A stretch of DNA of 64,000 nt, taken from assembly GCA_902806575.1 (NCBI GenBank), contig CADCXD010000001.1, positions 2,046,001 through 2,110,000 on the forward strand. The letters are read 5' to 3'. Shown piece after piece: positions 47,985 to 58,251 of this stretch. The notes under the pieces were generated by a model. The model worked only from the letters and a program-made list of their open reading frames with translations, was not told where the DNA came from and did not search any database. Source of the stretch: Jackrogersella multiformis. Lineage: Eukaryota > Ascomycota > Sordariomycetes > Xylariales > Hypoxylaceae. Position 1 is the stretch's first letter. Every line of letters starts with the position of its first letter. The position numbers and the translations under genes are program-made.

Positions 47985-48631
47985 TATCCTATCAACACAT
48001 TCGTTACTTTCGTCTTGGGATTAGTCCACGGAGCTAACGTTTACAAAGTGTATAATGATCCTTATCCTACGACTAATGCGACCAATACTTCAAAGTCATG
48101 GTAAGTCGAGATGCTTTTTCGACTTCTCTTACTGTCATGATGAAAACTGTTTATCCATTCAACTATCTCACAACGAGTCGAGCCACCCTCCCGCACCATA
48201 GCTATTCTTTTGAGTATATGATGATTGGTTGTGGAGTTATCTCTTAACAGCCCTGGTTAACGCCAAGGCTTGTTAGAGATGTCATAGTGTCTTCAGTGCT
48301 TTCTGTCTTCATGTTTCGTCTTGAGGTATGGAGTTAGAAAGCCGACTTGTGTGAATGAGTAAACTGGTTTATCTGAACTCTTTCACACCTACTCAATCCA
48401 GGTTTAAGCATACGTCTGATCTTTACTAATTGATCATGACTACAGAACTTTCTCTAGGCAATCGGATTTTTAGTGATATTTTTTAGCTTTTAAGTTTAGC
48501 CTGTAAAAATAATTATTCCCCTAAAGGTAAGAAATCTTCGATCCGAATTCGGAGTGACATGCTTGCCCTCTAGTCCACATATCAAGTCTGTGGATTTTTT
48601 TTTACATAATGCATCGTTCATACGTAGCTTC

Positions 48632-49902
48632 TCATGATTTCTTGTGCATAACAGAAGCGCTGGCTTGGTGGTTAGGGAAAATGAGGGTATCAGCTACCAC
48701 TACATTTTCTCTTCTGCCAGCAACAAACACGACCACCTCAGCAATATCGTCAGGTGTCAAAGGGTCGCAACCACTGGAGCATATTAGCACAACTATGCTG
48801 GTCAAACAAGTAGAGTCACTCACGCGTAGACAGCATCAGCCTTGGACTTATCACCGTAGAATCGAACAACAGAGAATTCCTAGAAAATCATGTTAGCTTC
48901 AGAAGAGTCACATATACCTACATATAATATATGTAGGTTAGGAGTAGAGAAGAATGTGGCAACGTACAGTCTCAACCTGTCCGGGGTCGACCTCGAGGAT
49001 GCGGACGCGAGAGGCGACAAGCTCCTTGCGCAGAGACTCAGTGAAGCTGCGGACGGCGGCCTTGGTAGCACAGTAGATACCGCCGCCTTGGTAGGGTTCG
49101 CGCCCCGCGATGCTGCCGATGTTAATGACATCGCCGCGGCCGCCGTCGGGCCGCGCGAGGAAGATCGGGAGTATGGCCTGCGTCATGTTGATCAGACCGG
49201 TCACGTTGGTCGCGAACATGACGTTGATGTCGGCCTCGGCGATCTCGGGGGCGCGGGCTACGCCTTTGACGAGGCCACTTTTGGGGGTTAGTTAGCTAGG
49301 TTATATATAAGATGATTATATACTTGTGGTATTTTTGAGTGCAGGGTCTATATCATATCATATCTCGTTTTCATCTTCCCAACCATTCTCATTACGCAGG
49401 ACCAGCAGACCAAACACGCATAGAGACACACCTGCCTCGAGATGATTAAAGAAAAGACTTACGCATTGTTCACCAGCACATTGATATCGCGGAACTCCTC
49501 GGGCAGGCCCGCCACGAAGCCGCGGATCTCTTCGGGGCTGCTCACGTCCAGCTTGACGGGCAGGACGCGCACACCGTCGCCGACCTCCTTGACGATGTCG
49601 TCGGCGATCTTGGCTAGGACGTCCACGCGGCGCGCCGTCAGCACCAGCTTCAGGTTCTTGGGGGCGGTGCGCGCAAACTCGAAGGCGGTGCTGCGGCCGA
49701 TCCCCGAGGACGCGCCCGTGATCACGATGGTCTTGCCCTCGAGGCGCTTGGCCACGGCTGAGGACATGATTCTGCTTCTCCGGATGGCGTCGACGTGGCT
49801 GCAGAGAAGTGGTCGCACAACAGCAGCGGCTCTGGAACGCGATGGTGGTGATGAGAGGACTAAGTGCCGGAGTGCGGAGAAGCCGGTTCGCAGGACGGGC
49901 AT
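48632..49902 (-). CDS. NADP-dependent short-chain dehydrogenase, YMR226C/YdfG type
   Basis: An SDR of the 3-hydroxy-acid/serine dehydrogenase group. Four exons (49902-49463, 49277-48968, 48879-48824, 48773-48632) give 315 residues. Motifs are TGASSGIG (cofactor), NNAG spanning the first junction, SIAG with the catalytic serine, and YCATK with the Tyr-Lys pair. The C-terminal exons EFSVVRFYGDKSKADAVYA and GCDPLTPDDIAE are typical of YMR226C relatives. The leader from 49902 (about 45 residues, Arg/Ser-rich, no acid) resembles a mitochondrial presequence; a second start, MSSAVAKRLEGK, gives a cytosolic-length form. Exon 1 and 2 are GC-rich with CpG-biased codons. An internal hairpin lies in the second intron. 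Confidence 0.9.
48916..48938. repeat. Short hairpin inside an SDR intron
   Basis: ACCTACATAT at 48916-48925 and its exact complement ATATGTAGGT at 48929-48938 form a 10-bp stem with a 3-nt loop within the 88-nt second intron of the SDR gene. Confidence 0.6.
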
Positions 49903-50412
49903 AAGGTGACGCTGAGCTACTTGAGCAGTTGGAGTCAGGAGTACGAAATACTAGATAGCGAGGTATATATATGTATATGATGGACTAGGTACGAAGTACA
50001 AGACGGGGTTAGTTATAGGGGTATAGCTTGGAAGTCTTGTCCAATGCCGAACGAGCGCAATGATGTGCTCAACCCCGCCGTAGCTATCGCAAAAAGTGCC
50101 CCGCCATCAGCTTCCGCATCGGAATGGTTCGGTCCAGCGTGCGCGCGCCGGCTAGCTTTTCTAGGGAATGAAGTTAAGTCAATTTAATATTGTATCTACC
50201 TTCTCGGTATTCGAAAGAAAATCACATTGCAAGGTTTTTCAGTTTTTTCTAAGTTGCATCTTAAATATTATAAGCGATGATTTCTACGTTTTTAATATAA
50301 AAATTAAATGTATAATAGATATAAGTAATAAAACATGTCGTGATAGCATAGTATACTGGATAAGCTTAATTCGAAAAATAAAAAGGAAACAACGTAACGA
50401 AGTAAATGAGGA
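49903..50412. other. Intergenic, SDR promoter and tRNA 3' flank
   Basis: GC-rich near 50040-50160 and strongly AT-rich from 50200 to 50380. No gene beyond the tRNA terminator described separately. Confidence 0.5.
50374..50384 (-). terminator. RNA polymerase III terminator of the tRNA gene
   Basis: Read on the minus strand, two T5 runs (TTTTTATTTTT) lie about 30 nt beyond the tRNA 3' end, the usual polymerase III stop. Confidence 0.6.
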
Positions 50413-50495
50413 AGGCCCCGCCGAGGATTGAACTCAGGTCTCAGGAAGTTTTGTTCAATCAAAATCCTGCGTGCTAACCACTACACTACGCGGCC
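50413..50495 (-). tRNA. tRNA-Gln (anticodon UUG) with an 11-nt intron
   Basis: The minus strand folds into a cloverleaf. The acceptor 5' strand is GGCCGCG and its 3' strand CGGGGCC. The D arm is GTGT-AGTGGTTA-GCAC. The anticodon stem is CAGGA/TCCTG with loop TT-TTG-A(intron)T. The T arm is CTGAG-TTCAATC-CTCGG. The anticodon TTG is at 50462-50460 and the intron at 50458-50448, just after position 37 as usual. The mature RNA would be 72 nt before CCA. Position 5 pairs G with G at position 68, a single acceptor-stem mismatch that could mean a slightly decayed copy. A poly-T terminator follows, so it is probably transcribed. Sen endonuclease would remove the intron. Confidence 0.85.
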
Positions 50496-52205
50496 GATGA
50501 TAAATTCCCGTTTTATGAATCATTATAATGCTTGTGCCTTGCATTACCTAATGCAAGGTTTTCTTTCCCCACTTGCCCCGCAATCTTCCCCTTTTTCCAT
50601 GCCCCTTTAATCACTTATTATATGTTATCATCACTTAAACGTCAAGTTTCATTCTATTGATTTAAGTCTTTGATCATACAAATATCGAAAGGATTCATAC
50701 TAACACGGTAACAACTACACTAGCAACTATCTTATGTAGAGCTTAAGAATTTCTACTTAAGTGGCAAGGCGCAGTTTAGGGAGAAGTTCGGCGTGCTCGG
50801 CAAGCAAATATATGATATCTGCTACCACCGGTATACACTGCGCGTTATATTTGCCCAGCTGATTGTGGGGGGTTTTTTATGAGTGACATTTGCTTCGTTT
50901 GGATTTACTATATGGTGTTATACATTTAAGGTAGGTATGTGAAATCATCACCAGTACTTATGATAGGCTTGTATTCTAGATGACCCGTTTCCCCTTTCTA
51001 GACAAACAAATTCATCATCATCATCATCATCTACCTGTAGGGAATAAGAGTCAGTTGTGTTTGATCTACAATCAGATAGGATCTAACATAGCATTCAGTT
51101 ACTAGGATGACAATACCTAGGTAGGTAGATGGGAGGAACTACGGCTGCCTTTTTGCAATCGTAACAAGGCAATTATGTGCGTATAGGAGGCTCTGATAAG
51201 CAGTTAGCATTACGAATACTAGGTCCAAGTTTCTGTCACAAGACTGCCACGAATATAGTCGCATTCGTTTAAGCTATGCTTTTTAGGGGGCTTTTCACCA
51301 CCCCCGAATGATGATATTCTCGTGCGATAATAATCTGTCGGTTAGTATCACCCATTGTACTTTTCTTATTTGCTGACAGGCTCAAGCTGAATAGGCAGGG
51401 CTTCTTAGACACTTGCCAATCACACTCCCATCCGTGGATACCGAGATTCCGAACTGACGCATGCAAGATGCAGCACCTGCGGGCCCGGAGTTGCATGTCA
51501 TCGAGACCTGATTTTGTGCCGTATTTCCGTCTGCTTATACGCCGTGGAACTTCAGATGAGTAATCTGCCAATTTCATTTGACAACATTGTCCGCTAAAAT
51601 GTTGTGATATGCTCGAGGCTGTTTCGGTATCGTTCGGAATCGATGCCGTTAAAATTGTATGTGAATACCTACGTTAGTGAGGTACCTAGGTATTGTCCAA
51701 CGGAATAGGTTCGGGGTCTTCAGAAGAAGCAAGGTACAGACCTCACCGACTGACCTGTTGCATTTCTGACCGGAGAACCCTTTGGGATGTAGAATTGAGA
51801 TATCTCACACACTACCGTCGACCATGCTAGATGATACCAGGATATGGATGGGGCTAATCAGGCCTTACGGGCACCACCCTAGAAAATGTGCTCTAGTCAT
51901 ATACTAGGTGCTACTCGGAGAGCATGCTATCACACCCTCCAACCACTTTGTTACACACGACGCATGCAGCGGGCGTCCGAGAGGATGCCTTTAATGACGA
52001 CAGTGGTTATGTGTCCACCATCATGGAGGGTTTGAATAACGGTCGAGACTTGGATATAAAGGTAGTAGAGTTCCTCCTTTCCTAAACATATTATGAGCCA
52101 CATTCGCAGACAGCAAGGAATCTCGGACGATCCCAAGGATATTTCCATCTCGTATACCTAGACAATTATATCTAGCCCTCTTAGTTAAGATACTCATTAC
52201 ATATA
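50496..52205. other. Intergenic, no gene seen
   Basis: 1.7 kb with short frames only. It contains a CAT trinucleotide run (51012-51031) and motif copies near 51115 and 51682. The last few hundred bases are the oxalate decarboxylase promoter. Confidence 0.45.
51012..51031. repeat. (TCA)n microsatellite
   Basis: Six and a half perfect TCA units in non-coding DNA. Confidence 0.8.
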
Positions 52206-53916
52206 ATGAAGTACGCAAGGAGTTTGACAGCCGCTGGGCTATTCCGTCTAGCAGTCGGCCTTCCAAGACCACAGTGAGTAGCACTCATTAACCCTTGTAG
52301 AAGGAGGAAACAGTACTAACACACATTATAGGATGATATACGAAGACAACAAGGGAGACGTTGGCGGTGTTGACCCGCCAATTCCTCTCTATACCGGTGC
52401 TCCCGTAGGAGACTTGCGCGGGTCGACGAACCTACAAGGCGGTATCGCATCGCGCCCACCGGTCTCCGGGGGCGACTCAGCCGTCGTGCCGGACCCGGAG
52501 CTAGTAGGCGGACAGGAGGCCGCCGCCGACCTTGGTCTTTACCTCGACTTCAACAGCGCGCACTACCCCAACGGCCCGCAGCCTATCCGTGGCGGTCTAG
52601 GAGGAACCGACCCGGGCCCGCGCACTTACGAGTATGAGAAATTGAACCCCGACATCTACGCTCCGCCCTCGACGGATGCAGGTACTGTGCCACAGGCCAT
52701 GTGGCCTCTCGGTCTGAGCCATAACCTATTTGGCGCGGGCGAGGAGTCTGGTTGGGCTAGGCAGCAGAATCAGAATGTACTCCCCGTAGCCTCTGCGATG
52801 GCTGGCGTTGATATGCGTCTTGCGCCGAATGCCTATAGGGAATTGCATTGGCACACTTCTGGTGAATGGTGAGGAATGACCTGCTCAATAACTGCCCCTA
52901 TTTAATATCCACGGATGTCTGTTTAGGAAGTGTCATATAACTAATTTCTACATCTGTGATTAGGGCCTTAGTTTTGAAGGGCTCGGTTCGCGTTGCGGCG
53001 CTTGACACAGACGGATCTTCCTTCATCGACGACGTTACAGCGGGAGACGTGTGGTTTTTCCCAGAAGGCGTTCCTCACAGCTTACAGGCTCTGCACGAAG
53101 GCGCCGAGTTCCTGTTGGTATTTGATAGCGGTACCTTCTCCGAGACGGACACCTTCCTTGCTACGGAGATGCTCATGCGCACGCCCATCTCCGTCTGGGC
53201 TAAGGATCTTCAGACCGATGTTAGCTCGTTCGACTACATACCCGACGCGGAGAAATACGTAAGTAGTCTTCTCCTTAACTCATGAATAAGCATACGCAGA
53301 CACTAACAGGGCATCGTAGATATTTAACGGTACTCCCGCTCCAGCCAACATCTCCGAGCAGAACATCACGTCCTCGGCTGGCGCCTTATGGGGACCTACG
53401 GGATACACGTACCACTGGTCGCAGCAGGAGTTCCACAACACAACTGGCGGATCAGTCAAGATACTAGACCCGCTAACCTTCCCCATCGCCGAAAAGTTCT
53501 CGGCCGCGCTCGTCGTTCTGGAGCCCGGCGCGATGCGAGAGATCCACTGGCACACCGAGAGCGACGAGTGGTCGTACTTCCTGCAGGGGTCCGCCCGCAT
53601 CACCGTGTACGCGGCGCCCGCGGCGTCGCAGACCTTCGACTTCACCGCCGGCGACGTGGCCTACATCCAGAAGTCGAACGGCCACTACATCGAGAACACG
53701 GGCACCGACGACGTCATCTTCCTCGAGGTGCTGCAGGCCAAGAAATTCTCCGATATCAGCGCCGCCCAGTGGCTCGCTCTGACCCCCAGGCAGGTCATCA
53801 AGGATACCCTCAACCTGACGGATGCGGTGCTCGATGCCATTCCTAAGGATAAGACTCTCATCAAGCCTGGAAACCCTAACATGACCGCTATCGCTGGTGG
53901 TGGTCAAAACTTTTAG
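52206..53916 (+). CDS. Secreted bicupin oxalate decarboxylase
   Basis: Converts oxalate to formate and CO2 with Mn, usually outside the cell or in the wall. Four exons (52206-52273, 52332-52868, 52964-53258, 53320-53916) give 498 residues. The first exon (MKYARSLTAAGLFRLAVGLP) looks like a signal peptide. Cupin 1 has the metal motif ELHWHTSGEW, split by the intron after the glutamate, and a later GDVWFFPEGVPHSLQ with the fourth ligand. Cupin 2 repeats them as EIHWHTESDEW and GDVAYIQKSNGHYIEN. Both Mn sites are intact. The strong resemblance of the two halves shows the internal duplication. Some relatives are oxalate oxidases; the lid loop was not compared, so the decarboxylase call rests on bicupin form. 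Intracellular isoforms lack the leader. Confidence 0.9.
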
Positions 53917-54633
53917 ACGGGTGGAAAGGTCGCACTTTGCAAGAACTATGGGTCTGGAGAGGGGGATAAGATTTAGTGAATATAGTTGACATTTGGATAT
54001 TGGGAAAGGTGCCGATCACTGGGTTAGATGTTGAAGAATTTCATTTAATAGCCTTGTTAGCGTTGTCTGTCCTTTAAAAGCGTATTTGCAAATATGTTCC
54101 ATCTACTCTAACGACCCCTTGAACCTATAACAATAGAACTTTGTCAAACAATTGGTGTGCTATCACGATACTATGTACTCCTCTCAATTATCTATATAGC
54201 TGTTACCTTATGTAGATAAACAATCATCTAACGCCTCACAGTTGCTTTTCGCCTTGCTAAACGTTTATAATAGATACACTACTCCTATATCTCCCCTGTA
54301 GCTTTTTTATTCATTTTGTTCAGATGGTTAACTACTAAACTAGGTACGTAGGTGAAAAAAGGGTGTGGCGGGTGATGACGCTAGTACAGGTGGTTTCTAT
54401 CTGTTTAACTTAACTACCTATGTAAATAGCGAAACTATGTCGATATAGATGAAAGTAGAAATGCCAAACTAGCATTGTTTAAGAAAAGGAATGCCGTCGT
54501 AAAATTTGGTGGTACGCCTTGTATTGTTTCTAACTGTAGTCGTGGAAAAAGCCGCTATTTGACGCGAGACTGGATCAGTTCCTAACTTTGCTCCTAAACA
54601 GGTACCTATCCTATAGGACACTTGCATTTAAAC
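53917..54633. other. Intergenic between convergent genes
   Basis: About 0.7 kb, AT-rich, with no frame of interest. Confidence 0.5.
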
Positions 54634-55163
54634 CTAACCCTCGATTTTGCCGAACAACCCAGACAAAGTCGCAATCTTAATAGCGAGCGTGGTGAAGGGG
54701 TATGTCGCCAAATTCCAAACCTCAGGGGTCCAATCCGTAGTGTCGAACACGGCAGCCCACCCACGCGGGTCATTCTCTGCGATGGTTGAGAAAAGACCAG
54801 CCCAATGCGTGAAGTCGGCTATTACCAAAATTAAAATGTGAAGCTGTAGGAGGCGCTTGTTGGGTGGTGATGCTGATAAGATGATAAGACCGTATAACAT
54901 CATGTTGAATAGATAGCCATCAGCCATTGCAGGCATAAACAAGGCTGTGATGGGTAGACCCTGTGACGAAGTGGAGGCAAGCTCCATCATAGGGATACGT
55001 GTAGCATAATTTAAAACCATTCCATACGTTCTGTACCGGTTCGTTAGAAGTCCTATACAAAGGTGAACAGGCCACCTGGGTAGGAAGCATACATTATGAC
55101 TGGCTCTAGATAAAGGAAGAAGATACGAGGAATGATCGGTAACAGAGATGCATTGGTTGCCAT
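54634..55163 (-). CDS. Small four-helix membrane protein, DUF7704-like
   Basis: Exon 1 is 55163-55093 and exon 2 is 55030-54634, giving 155 residues; the GTATGC donor and GGTACAG acceptor join PVI-ITYGMVLNYATR. The start (MATNASLLPIIPRIFFLYLEP) matches the opening of a fungal family of small membrane proteins with an IPR.(Y/F)FLY(I/L)EP signature. Hydrophobic segments lie at about 8-30, 54-75, 84-105 and 130-150, with HILILVIADFTHW in the third. The function of the family is unknown to me. It has no evident link to its neighbours. Confidence 0.72.
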
Positions 55164-55716
55164 TTTATCAAATTTTCGGGTTTATATATCTAGTACTTGT
55201 CGAAAGATAATGCATCGTACAGGTCGATGTAAGTTGGTGTTATATGTGGAACTAGAATTCTGATCAATTGGTGATTTGGATGGGTAATTTCGGTGTTTAA
55301 TAGGCTGACTGTTTGAATAGAGGAATAGAAGCATATACGAGATGGGAGATCGAATAAAACCTAGACGGCCGAACTAAAGCTTTTATATGCCTGAGAAATC
55401 AGATCTAATCACAAGGTAGCCACATCGTTAGGGTTCATTTACCTTACTAACTATAGCATCGCGGTGTAGGATTATAACCGAGCCCCGCATTCACGATCCA
55501 GTCGCGTATTCAGGTGACCATCACTAAGGACTTCGGTGATCTTGGGTGTCCGAGGTAATTCGTGCTAATGCAACATCGAAACAAAAGACATAGGACCATG
55601 GAAGTGTCTGCGGCACAGGCTCGGCCCTCGATAAGGTGCTAATCCGTCTTGGGAACAAGCGAGCATTCCTTATAGATTAGTTACCTAAATATATCGCACT
55701 TGATATGCCTCTGCTA
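55164..55716. other. Intergenic
   Basis: About 550 bp holding the promoter of the small membrane protein gene and the 3' flank of the Asteroid-like gene. No gene is seen. Confidence 0.5.
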
Positions 55717-57607
55717 TCAATCCTCGTTCGCTTGACTGAGAACGGCAAACGGGTTAATAGAAGGCGATCTATTCATATTCCTTTGGTGTCTTTTGGGGTA
55801 TAGCAGCTCATGGTCTCCTCTCTGTCTCTTTTTCTGCCCCGTAGAGTCTATGGGAAGCTCCGTCGTCAATTTGATGCTGGGAATTCCAAGCATACCTGTG
55901 ATTTTCGCAAGCCCTTCCATATTATGAAATTTAGAAAGTAGCTCAAACATGCGTTCGACTGTAGGCCATTCTGCTATAAGAGGGAGTGATGCAAGGCTGT
56001 TGCGTAATTGTTGCACCGGCGCTGGAAGATCTTGGTTCATAGAATGGACAGTGCCCAAGACTTGCTTCGCTATCCTGAGCGAGTACAAACAGGCATGGAC
56101 TTGAGCTGTGAAGTGTATTAGATCCCATGAATATTCCTCTGGATCCTCAGGATGGCTCGCTGCCTTGCTAAGAAGCATAGCTGATAGAGGTTGGCGCTCT
56201 TCAGACGTAGACCATTCAATGTCTTGATAAATTGCAAATGCCAACCATTGCATATGTAAAGATGGAAAGCTCCCAGCTAGATATTTCAGTACCGCCACTA
56301 GTTGGATGCAGCTGCTAACTGTTTCTTCTTGGTCGGGGATTTCGACTTGTCGACCTGTTAATGTTGTCGATGGATCTAGTGTACGATACTCGATGATTGT
56401 ACTAGACCTCCGATGCGCCAAATTCTGAAGGACGCTGTACGCAAGTTGTCGGACATTCGTACTCATTGTCCATGCACTTTTATTTTCGCGATTCTCAATT
56501 AGAATGGGTAAAAATATGGAAAGCGTCTCAGGTCCACGTAATGTTTTGGTGTCCAATGTCGAAGACTCTGCTGTGTTGTCCTCTAGAAGTAAAGTTTGGA
56601 TAACGACCTCCGATGTTCTAGGGTCTAAGCTAGAAAGTATGTTAAGAACCGGATGGTGGCTTGGGATGTACTCCTTTAACTTGAGCTCCTCCATGAAGCT
56701 CTGGTATTCCGAGGAGTTCAGAGTGTCATCGTGGCTGTATCGAGCCTTCTGCAGGGCCGCATTAAACCCCATCCTACCATTCTGTTTTTCAAATGCGACA
56801 CGTGGAAGACCTCCAAGGTTTGTCAATCCTAATCGATCGTTGATATCATGAAATGACATCTTACAGGCCGTCAGACCAGTCTCCTTGGAGTCAGGATCGA
56901 TCGCAACTACGTCCCAGAGAAATGAAACGCTTCCCTTAGGTCCAAGATCTTGTATGAGTAAGTCGGAATCGCTCGTTAGCAGAATACCTCCATTCTCTCG
57001 AACATCTTGCGCACAGAACATATCAGCTTCTCCGGGTACAACTAGGACCAAAGGGCCCCAATCTTCGCTATTCTTTAAAGCCTCTAGAACTGCCGGAATC
57101 ATGAAAGGGGGTTTGGGCAATGAATTGGATGTTGTCCGCCTCATTAGTCGTGTAAAGGTTATATCAGCATTCAAACCACTGAATGCACCCTCCGGGGTTC
57201 TAGGCGACCCAAAAGGATGAGAAGATACCAGTGCCTTCATATGCTGTGATTGTTCGAGGAGTCGTTGTCGCCTCACTTCCCATTTGGTTGGAGGTAAATA
57301 TCCATCAAAATAGATCTTCCTCCTATTCACTGATAGTAAGCCACTAGGTAGATTACTAATCAAGTCGAGAAGTCGCTTACACATTCACATCGTGATGCTT
57401 TAGCTCATCGAGCCAACCGATGACCATACGGCTAAGAAGAGAGTATGGAGGAGAACAGACCAATCCGCTCGAGGAGGGTCGTTGCTTCATACAAGCCTCG
57501 GAGATGCGATGAACAAGAGCGGGCCCATCAACGACAACGCTATCACCACTCAACGACGAGAAGACTCCATACCGCTGTATAGCCTGGCTTAACCCACGAA
57601 TTCCCAT
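55717..57607 (-). CDS. Asteroid-like XPG-I domain protein
   Basis: A FEN1/XPG-fold protein of the Asteroid group, 610 residues. Exon 1 is 57607-57381 and exon 2 is 57322-55717; the TAG acceptor at 57323 was picked because it gives HDVNV-RKIYFDGYLPPTKW, the family wording. The N-domain starts MGIRGLSQAIQRYG with VVVDGPALVH where a nuclease would have its first Asp. The XPG-I segment is VLVVPGEADMFCAQDVRENGGILLTSDSDLLI, with GEAD and DSD acidic residues present. The long C-terminal half is alpha-helical and unlike Rad2 or Exo1. Whether it is an active nuclease is not known; the first-domain metal ligands look partly changed. It shares a divergent promoter with the PRPP synthetase gene. Confidence 0.85.
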
Positions 57608-58251
57608 TGTGATATGGCGGTCGATAGGTTCAGCCTATTTAAGGCGAAGGATGAAATGTCATCGAGGTAATATTATGAATCGTGATGTTTTTATGAATCA
57701 CTTGTGCATGTTCGTCTGCGACCTGCGAAGTATAGCAGGTAGGTATGTTCCAATCATAATTAGGGCACATATTAACAGAAATAATATTAATGTGAGGTTG
57801 TAGAAAAAGAAAATCAATAGGGTACCTAGGTACCTAGGCCTAGTGTAGGTAAGTCAGATAAAGGCCCAACCCAGCAGCTGCCTAGAAAATCTTTAGGCCA
57901 ATTAGAGCTTTCTAAAGTCAATTGGAAAGAAGTATTGGTATCCGCCTCTAAGTACAATTTAGCCTAGCGCCTGGCCCCTGCGGTGCTTCCCGAAGTCAGA
58001 GCGAATCACTGAGGAATGTGAATCCCATGTAAAGGAAACCCACGCCGTACGATGTAGGTACCTAGGTACACTACTATGTAGTATCGGAACAATTGGTATC
58101 CCTTGTCTACCTAGCCTATTGCGTGGAAGCTCCGATCACCTGAATGGCCCATGCTCTTTTTCCTCTTATCGGGCCTTGCCTACGCCCCACATAAAATCAT
58201 CATCCTTCACTCTTCCACCAAAACTTTTCTTTCATTTTCATCAATTTCACA
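57608..58251. promoter_or_regulatory. Divergent promoter of the Asteroid-like and PRPP synthetase genes
   Basis: 644 bp between outward-facing starts. It holds GGTACCTAGGTACCTAGG (57821-57838) and a second TAGGTACCTAGGTA copy (58055-58068). A pyrimidine-rich leader (58195-58250) precedes the PRPP synthetase start. Confidence 0.5.
57821..57838. repeat. Palindromic GGTACCTAGG tandem repeat
   Basis: Two overlapping copies of the dispersed ACCTAGGT palindrome within the divergent promoter. Confidence 0.7.

Larger units (their letters stand above)
47502..48401 (+). ncRNA. Probable spliced snoRNA host transcript
   Basis: A chain of consensus introns sits in DNA with almost no coding potential. 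Introns are read as 47611-47801 (GTATGT donor, GGCTAAC branch, TTTTCTAG), 47859-48024 (GTAAGT), 48101-48250 (GTAAGT, TTAACAG) and 48326-48401 (GTATGG, ATCCAG). Each of the first three holds a TGATGA-type C box and the first two also have CTGA D boxes; exons between them are short (57-76 nt). This is the layout of fungal and animal C/D-box snoRNA host genes. The spliced exons keep an open frame of about 50 codons from the ATG at 47608, which is probably chance. The 5' and 3' ends are not known; the start given is only approximate. Confidence 0.45.

Noticed and set aside
48218..48224. Second ATGATGA in host intron 3 as a further C box
   Set aside because: No CTGA box follows within snoRNA distance before the intron ends, so no snoRNA was called there.
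47608..48275. Spliced open frame of about 50 codons across the snoRNA host exons
   Set aside because: It is short, unrecognised and of a length expected by chance; the introns rather than the exons carry the signals.
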